The notes below the pieces were generated by a model that saw only the letters and a list, made by a program, of their open reading frames with translations, was not told the DNA's origin and did not search any database. The translations under genes were made by a program, and so were the position numbers. Positions 59,501-64,000 of a DNA stretch of 64,000 bases are shown here, piece after piece. Position 1 is the first letter of the stretch; each line of letters opens with the position of its first letter. Where the stretch lies: NCBI GenBank assembly GCA_947561715.1, contig OX387199.1:11723001-11787000 (forward strand), in the 5' to 3' direction. The stretch is from Ascidia mentula. Taxonomy: Eukaryota; Chordata; Ascidiacea; Phlebobranchia; Ascidiidae.

Positions 59501-62500
59501 ACATGCGTCAATGCGGTTATATATCTACTAACAATGTAATCTGGCAGAATTACAGCAAAGGAATATTTGCCAAAACATAAAATTAAAAATATAGTGATTT
59601 ATCGAATAATAATATTCAGATATCAATTGATATAAATAATATTAAAGCATGGTCATTGCTAACTGCATGCCACAATAAGTCGTACACAATGAACAATTTT
59701 TCTTTCGTCCAACTCCCTGAAGTATCAAACAGCTTGTTTTAACTAACATTTATTCCAATACTGGAATATGTGGAACATTGGAAAAATTTTTCTGAAATGC
59801 CCAACAATTTTGTGGTCAGAATCTAATTCAGCAGCTTTGCATGTTGCTAACCAAGAATTCACCTAATGTGTTGGAGTGATAATTCATTCCATTTTCATTT
59901 AGGCTGAATATAGGGGCATTAGACCTACTTGTGTCAGCCATCATCTGACCAAACCCAGTCACCAACACCTTTTAAAACAAAACAAAAATGCATGTGACAA
60001 GAGTTGAGCAACGGTCTACTCTGTTTCATATGCAAAAATTTTAGTCTGCTTTTTTCTGCATGCAAAAAACAGACGAAACATTTATACTGTATAAGGCCAG
60101 CTCTATGTACTACTAGTGTGAGAATATTTGCCACAAACTTATCAACATTGTCTAATCAAGGCTTTTTGAACTCTAACCTAGCTTTTTAAATTATTTTGAT
60201 GTATTGAAATGAAACTTGATCCAGTTTAATTTTGCTGAATCGTAGTCTATAGTCAAGTGCAAACATGCTTTATATATAAAAAAAACTTGCAATTTTAGTG
60301 AACAGTTCTGATGAGATGGAAGTTGTAAGATGTACTCTGCAATTGGTCAACAGAGTATGCAAGTCTCAGAGCACTTTTTCTGCTGTTGCCGAAATTTGTC
60401 TGAAGGATCTAATCAATAAGGTAGTCTGGTGTAATTATTTCAGCTATCAGTCTGGCGTAGTCAAAAGAGATTTTTATTGTAATGTTATGTACACATAACA
60501 TAGGCATATTTTTTTTTTCATTTTTAGGTATAGCCAAATTAATATTCAGGCTCATTAGCATTAGGTTGTATTCATATCTGACTTGGCTTGCCACACATGT
60601 CAGCTTTAACTCTATCGTTTATCAGAAATCCGACTTTGTCAAAAGCAAAAACTTTGTCTTGGCAGTTTTGTGGCATTTGTGCCACTACATGCTGGTTTGT
60701 AAAACAATTTACAACCAATAAAGAAGTGTTGCCAGATTTTTTTCTTTTGAAAATTTAAATTTTAAATCACCCAACCCATTCAAAAATAATCAAAAAAATT
60801 TAAACCTGCCCAATTTTACTCTGGATTAGCTGCAATGCGAAATATGGTTGTGAATTCCTAAAGTCGTTAAATTTAGCCTATTGTGGTTACATATTTTTAA
60901 TGTTCGGTTTGGACCATGGCGCCACCTATCAGATTATGTTTGAATGCAAGAAGGAATTCAAAAACATTTTTTTCAAAAACGTCCCAAAATTACAGGAATT
61001 TAAGGCATAATATAACATCCAACAACCTCAAACAATAAATTATTCGCAAATTATCAACACATGTAATTTTACGATGAAACTTTGTATATCTGTATTTTCG
61101 TGCGTAAAGCGAGCAATTGTGGAAGCTGTTAGTAAAGAAATATTGCAAGTTATTTTCTTACGCTGCTGAAAATGTCTTGCATGCACTGTAGCCTCCAGCA
61201 TTCTTTGCCTCATTGGATTTCTTAATTTTGTTTTATAAAATCCTTTTGCAAAAATAATGTTTCAACAACAGCATTGCTGAATTTGTTGAATTTTTTTCCC
61301 ACCCACCCAATGCATGTTGTCTGGGCGCATTATTACTTCCCTGTGCCATACGATTGTTTCGTTTAACTGGAAATAAACGCATTTGTTTACTCTTTTATGA
61401 TGCAATACTGCCAAAATGCGTGAATATAGGGTTATAGTTTAATTGGTAAATCCACCCAATAAACCGCAACTGAAAAACAACTCGCAACTTGATGTCGAAA
61501 AGAAGCCCAATTGGGTGGGAAAACTGCCACTCTGGCAACACTTACCCCATCTGCTTAACAAGCAAAATTGGAAACTTTTTTTCGCAAAACATCTAGATTG
61601 CCTGCTGAACATATGTAGCACTCCGCCCTGTGGTGATAAGTTAAGATATACGTACATAATATTCTTAAAAGAAATATTTAGGATGTCATCTGAAACAGAA
61701 TTCTCATCAAATTGAAGTATAACTTTATTTATTGGCATGTGTGCTATTATTTAACATGGACACACTTTTTGCTGACAAAATGTAAGTTTGTTTTTGAATG
61801 ATTACCATATCAATTTGCAACTGATTTGTACAAGTGTTGCCTTATGATTTTAGATAACTTCAGTGGATGAGGAGGTTCAGTTTTGTTTGGATGGTATATT
61901 AGATCAAGTGTGCTTGTGTGAAAACCTACAGAACCTTTCACCAACACTTTTAAAGTTGGTCCCCAACATTAAACATGCTGATCAACAAAAGTTAGTGCCT
62001 AAATTAAAAAATGCTGCATGCATGTATTGTTGTTGTAAATTCTTCACAAGTTTATTATTTAGTGTAGTTCTCTGGTTTTTATACAATAATCAACAAAACA
62101 AACTATGCTGCTTAAAAAGTTTGTTTGGCATAAATGTCAAAAACTGAATCAAACATAACTTTACACCAGCGTTTGGAACACTCGGAATTGCTGTAAAGAG
62201 TTATTTCCTTCTTTATTTAATGATTAATTATGACCAATTAGTTGTCAATCTGTATGTTTTAATGTCCAATATTTTTGCAATTGTAAACAGATTTATTTGT
62301 TTTATGTTGTATATGCTTAACATATTTTCCTTGTTTAAAGTTTTCATGCCAATGCTTATAGATGCTAAATGGTATATATTAACTATAGGGGGTTATGTAG
62401 AGTAGTAGCATAGAATGTTTTGTTTGTGTCCAGATACACATCATATGATGCATTGATAGTTTATCATATGTGTTTAGACTTACTGATTGCTACAACCAAG

Positions 62501-63764
62501 CTCATGTGTTTTCTTCTCAACAAACTGCTGTTGTGAGCACAAACACTGCAAGGTCTTCACGTAAAGATGTTTCTGAGAGCAAACGACATTCACACAGAAG
62601 GTGAATTTCTTTGACATTTGTACTTTTTAATAAAAGGAAAAATGTTGCTGGTTTGACTAATGTAAAACAGAAAAGAAAAAAAATAACAAACAATATTACA
62701 ATATTTTTTAACAGAAGAAAACGCCGATATACAAGAAGTCGTTCTACATCATCATCAGAGTCAGAAAAAAGGCAGTCGCTTGTAAATCTTACATCAGAGC
62801 AACAAGAAAGTTTGCAGCAAGCTCAACAAATGTTAATTATGCAACAAAAACAACTTCAAGCTGCCGGAATTTTGCCGCCGAGGTATTAATATTGCAATTG
62901 TTTGCTGATAGCATACTGATAAACAAAGTGGCACACCCCATGGCATTGCTAACAGGGTTTTTACTACTGACCCATGTCATTGTTGGTAGAAAAGACTTGC
63001 ATATTAAGGCAGTGCTTTACAACCTTTTTACCATGACGTCACACTTGGCACACCTCAATCCAATTTGTAAGAGTTATTATGTCATAATAGAACTTCGCAG
63101 TCATCTAAATGCAGTCTAACCATAAAGTCTACACAAGCGTTTGGTGAATATTCAACTGTTGTAGTGTCAAGTTTTGTCAAAAATAAAAAGTTCATTAGGT
63201 TTTCAAAAATATTGTCCAGTTGTGGTCACACAGCGGCACGCCTGGCTTTTTTCTGCACATCGGTAGCAGAGCACTGTTTTAAGGCGATGTTATGCTTTTT
63301 GAGACCCTGTTATCTCAATGAAACTAAAAACCGTTATGAAATAGTACTGTAGGCTGCTGTGTTATGTCAAGATTATAAGTTTGTCTAATTTTTATTAAAA
63401 TTTGAAACATTATTTTAATATCGAGTAACATTGTATGCAGTTTGATAATTCCCAGCTTAGCTACCATTACTGGGTCGGCACTTCAAGATGGTGATGGATT
63501 GAATGCTAAGTGGGACAAAGACATTGTAAGAAGAATTTAAATTTTGTTAGGTTTTTATTCTGATTGCTGTGTTAACTTAAAATAAAATTATTGTTTTCAA
63601 ACTCGTTTTCATAATATATCATTAAATTAAAGGATGCTAAAATGAAAAGCAAGGATGAATTGACTCGCAAAGTGATGCAGCGAATGAAGGAAAAAAAGAT
63701 TCATGCAGATGATGATATGTCCCCAACTTTTTTGAGCAGAAATCAATTAGTAAAACTTGTTTAG
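44587..63764 (+). CDS. Unidentified RS/RGG-rich nuclear-type protein, complete, 24 exons, 911 aa
   Basis: I do not recognise the family. Twenty-four exons with consistent phases sum to 2,736 nt. The start ATG (44587) has an in-frame TAG upstream; the stop is TAG at 63762-63764. Seen in order: a short N-terminus with VIRRLVKNAKTGEIIKTE (about residues 31-70); a basic middle; an acidic NDDDDDEELYP (about 250); an extreme Lys block (about 300-330); RGG/GRG-rich exons (about 400-500); a dense RS exon (about 521-598); a FDDVYNVGANTAITHNEEVPWW segment (about 610-645); and a Gln-rich C-terminal helix (SEQQESLQQAQQMLIMQQ, about 815-835). This composition is typical of speckle or splicing regulators, so a role in RNA processing is inferred. 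No RRM, zinc finger or helicase motif was seen. Confidence 0.85.
45072..45352. mobile_element. hAT-type MITE with CAGGGGTC ends, intron 1 of the RS/RG gene
   Basis: Left CAGGGGTCTGCAAA; right end inverted CAGGGGTCCACAAA. It is 281 bp and non-coding. It ends 74 bp before exon 2. Flanks are only weakly alike (GCAAAGAG / CTTTAGAG). Confidence 0.7.
45985..46258. repeat. Second copy of the GTCGAACAC/GGTAACAATG repeat, partial
   Basis: This aligns by eye with the first half of the repeat at 36246-36720 (TTCAGGCTGTCGATTTTT, GCATGTCGAACACTGAG, GGTAACTAACGCAAGAGAACGG, GTTTGGTAACAATGCAACATG). The right part is missing. Confidence 0.55.
46872..47389. repeat. Inverted-repeat element with GGGGATTCACACC arms
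   Basis: GAAGCGGCAAGGGGATTCACACC on the left is mirrored by GGTGTGAATCCCCCGCCGCTTC on the right; outside these, weaker similarity continues. A further GGTGTGAATCCC lies at 49184, just beyond the Harbinger element. The Harbinger may therefore have landed in, or beside, a copy of this repeat. Confidence 0.55.
47421..49182 (-). mobile_element. PIF/Harbinger DNA transposon, nearly complete
   Basis: Terminal repeats GGGGCGGCATTATGAACAC (left) and, inverted, GGGGCGGCATTACGAACAC (right) bound a 1,762-bp unit carrying a HARBI1-like transposase. Both subterminal regions contain dense TAGCGAG/CTCGCTA motifs, likely transposase-binding sites. No second Myb-like ORF was found, so mobilisation would need a partner in trans if this family uses one. 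The 3-bp TWA target duplication was not evident. It sits in intron 3 of the RS/RG gene, antisense to it. Confidence 0.88.
47844..48978 (-). CDS. Harbinger (HARBI1-like) transposase, four exons, one apparent frameshift
   Basis: The DDE nuclease of the element. Exons (minus): 48934-48978, 48471-48882, 48159-48412, 47844-48093. Motifs: VLISLKLLASGSF (helix-turn region), VSQPTVSVLLSRF, GAIDGTHIPI (first D), NRKGYHSINVQ, WPGSCHDSFI, LLGDSGYPL (second D), STIEKAFGVLKQRW (catalytic E) and CCFILHNIC. All three catalytic acidic residues are present. The second intron has a GC donor (GCAAGT). In exon 2, just after GSFQ, the frame shifts by one base within an A-run, so this copy is probably inactive. 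HARBI1-type domesticated genes were considered, but the flanking TIRs show a transposon. Confidence 0.85.
49496..50225. mobile_element. hAT-type MITE (CATAGGCGTATCCAGG family), copy 2
   Basis: Same interior as the element at 29366 (for example AAACGGTGGC, GTAACGCTATGGAACACTCGATGCGA, TTGTAACCAAAAGGGATCAAA). The left end has lost part of the TIR after CATAGG; the right end is CCTGGATACACCCATG. Flanks TATATATA at 49488-49495 and 50226-50233 are identical, consistent with an 8-bp duplication, though in simple AT repeat. Confidence 0.88.
50519..50624. mobile_element. Tiny MITE with CAGTGGCGAATCTAG ends
   Basis: About 106 bp; left end CAGTGGCGAATCTAG, right end inverted AAGTGGCAGATCTAG. The interior TTTCACACCCCTCAAAACAATGTGCC matches the degraded copy at 33196. 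It ends 50 bp before exon 4 of the RS/RG gene. Confidence 0.75.
51868..53104. mobile_element. TTAA-flanked element (piggyBac- or Kolobok-like, non-autonomous)
   Basis: Perfect 15-bp TIRs AGTGCATATGACACG and CGTGTCATATGCACT are each flanked by TTAA (51864-51867 and 53105-53108), the target duplication of piggyBac and Kolobok transposons. It is 1,237 bp. A minus-strand open frame of 80 codons at 52835-53077 is unrecognised and too short for a transposase. The right end lies ten bases before RS/RG exon 6. Confidence 0.85.
53557..53619. repeat. Short hairpin, 11-bp perfect arms
   Basis: CGCTATCACCT and AGGTGATAGCG enclose about 41 bp in an intron of the RS/RG gene. The stem beyond 11 bp is poor, so a microRNA precursor is not supported. 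Confidence 0.6.
55325..55361. repeat. Perfect 13-bp palindrome arms in an intron
   Basis: GTGGGCACCATGG and CCATGGTGCCCAC with an 11-bp spacer, in the intron after exon 11. It lies in a GC-richer patch (55290-55640) with composition unlike its surroundings, perhaps a small inserted element. Confidence 0.7.
55698..55733. repeat. ATT microsatellite
   Basis: An interrupted (TTA)n run about 50 bp upstream of the exon 12 acceptor. Confidence 0.9.
55782..58633 (+). other. RS/RG gene exons 12-15: RGG exons and RS exon
   Basis: Exons 55782-55893, 55954-56116, 56257-56467, 58403-58633. Exon 12 is serine-rich. Exons 13-14 encode RGRG/GGRG repeats (MFDPYLRGGRGFRGYP and GGPGRGGRGMWRGG). Exon 15 is almost pure RS/YSR repeat. 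The 60-nt intron 55894-55953 is a multiple of three without stops, so it can be retained in frame. The 1.9-kb intron before exon 15 contains an hAT relic that reaches within about 30 bp of the acceptor. Confidence 0.8.
56734..58380 (-). pseudogene. hAT transposase relic (ZBED5/FAM200-like), antisense in an intron
   Basis: Minus-strand pieces match an hAT transposase in order. The N-terminal part at 58380-58190 has FIRQYDNKYVENGFT, a BED-like CLVCAKILSNDAMEPSKLRRH. The middle at 57992-57500 has YFAIQLDKCTDLSNC and CVSVCTDGAANMTG. The C-terminal dimerisation segment at 56976-56734 has MKLLLIFCTTYLSEKSFSSLSLIKTK. The frame changes several times, so it is dead. No clear TIR was found, and the 5' end is cut off close to exon 15 of the host gene. 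Vertebrate ZBED5-type domesticated genes derive from the same clade, but the breaks argue against domestication here. Confidence 0.85.
60725..61543. mobile_element. Non-autonomous element with AAGTGTTGCCAGA ends
   Basis: AAGTGTTGCCAGA at 60725 is mirrored by TCTGGCAACACTT ending at 61543. The inner sequence has paired CACCCAA/TTGGGTGG near both ends. It is 819 bp with no transposase, in the intron between exons 19 and 20 of the RS/RG gene. The target duplication is unclear. Confidence 0.75.
63010..63276. mobile_element. hAT-type MITE, CAGTGCTTTACAACC end, 7/8 matching TSD
   Basis: The left end CAGTGCTTTACAACCTTTTT and inverted right end CAGTGCTCTGC enclose 267 bp. The interior GGCACACCT and GCGGCACGCCTGG are typical of hAT MITEs. 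Flanks TATTAAGG / TTTTAAGG agree at seven of eight bases. It lies in the intron between exons 22 and 23. Confidence 0.85.
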
Positions 63765-64000
63765 ACTTAAATGCCTAAAATATTACTATACCTTAAACTA
63801 CAGTGGAAGTATGATTTATTTACCAATTTTTTTTGTTTCTGATTCAGTTTAAAAAAATATTTTCCCAGTGTTTGTATTTTTTAATGTAGTTTTTTGTAAT
63901 GTAGTGTTTAGCACACTGCTACTTTCCATTATAAAATAGAGATATATTCATTAAAATATTAAAATATATTTTTACAGACTGAAGCTACACCTACTGACAA
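63765..64000 (+). other. 3' UTR or downstream flank of the RS/RG gene
   Basis: AT-rich with no coding potential. ATTAAA variants of the poly(A) signal occur near 63950-63960. Confidence 0.5.

Larger units (their letters stand above)
58770..63764 (+). other. RS/RG gene exons 16-24: conserved-looking C-terminal half
   Basis: Exons 58770-58805, 58899-59007, 59255-59300, 60299-60420, 61854-61990, 62478-62600, 62715-62882, 63456-63525, 63633-63764. Exon 17 encodes the segment with PWWAEFDKTYELKKK. Exons 19-20 look folded: a helical Cys-containing stretch (VVRCTLQLVNRVCKSQ...AEICLKDLINK, then DEEVQFCLDGILDQV). Exon 22 is RS then Q-rich. The end is DAKMKSKDELTRKVMQRMKEK...SPTFLSRN. The exon 20 donor is GTTAGT, chosen by phase. 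Confidence 0.8.

Noticed and set aside
1-64000. CRISPR arrays, bacterial operons, rRNA genes
   Set aside because: None present. Repeats are transposon-derived or simple, and genes are intron-rich and eukaryotic.

Overview
The window looks like nuclear DNA from a small, AT-rich invertebrate chordate genome. I favour an ascidian tunicate of Ciona type. That is inference from short-to-moderate introns (from about 60 bp), chordate-like protein sequences and a dense load of small DNA transposons; no sequence-identity test was possible. There is no bacterial gene organisation, CRISPR array or rRNA. The one tRNA-like sequence is the head of a SINE.

Layout. (1) 505-10981, plus strand: the last 24 exons (about 1,572 codons) of ATG2, the autophagy lipid-transfer protein; its N-terminus lies off the left edge. 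(2) 12634-13476, minus strand: a complete five-exon LIN28 (183 aa, cold-shock domain plus two CCHC zinc knuckles), whose 3' UTR carries two let-7 seed-match sites around an AATAAA signal. (3) 15658-33652, minus strand: a complete 36-exon afadin gene (AFDN; 1,527 aa; RA-RA-FHA-DIL-PDZ-tail). Its large introns hold two foldback elements and hAT-type MITEs. (4) About 33.7-44.5 kb: a gene-poor, repeat-rich stretch with nested LTR-retrotransposon fossils, a tandem duplication, a tRNA-derived SINE and a minisatellite. (5) 44587-63764, plus strand: a complete 24-exon gene for a 911-aa nuclear-type protein with a lysine-rich block, RGG-rich exons, a very dense RS exon and a Q-rich C-terminus. I do not recognise its family. 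Its introns house a PIF/Harbinger transposon, an hAT transposase relic, a TTAA-type element and several MITEs.

The genes do not form a pathway. ATG2 feeds lipid to growing autophagosomes, LIN28 blocks let-7 maturation, afadin links nectins and Rap1 to actin at adherens junctions, and the last gene is probably an RNA-processing or speckle factor. The ATG2, LIN28, afadin and RS/RG exon models were derived by hand from splice sites and an unbroken reading frame; phases agree across every junction. The weakest points are the afadin exon 8 acceptor and the optional 60-nt intron in the RS/RG gene.

The most interesting items are the let-7/LIN28 sites, the unidentified RS/RG gene, transposon ends abutting its splice acceptors, the near-complete Harbinger element with a GC-AG intron, and two hAT MITE copies with perfect 8-bp target duplications.
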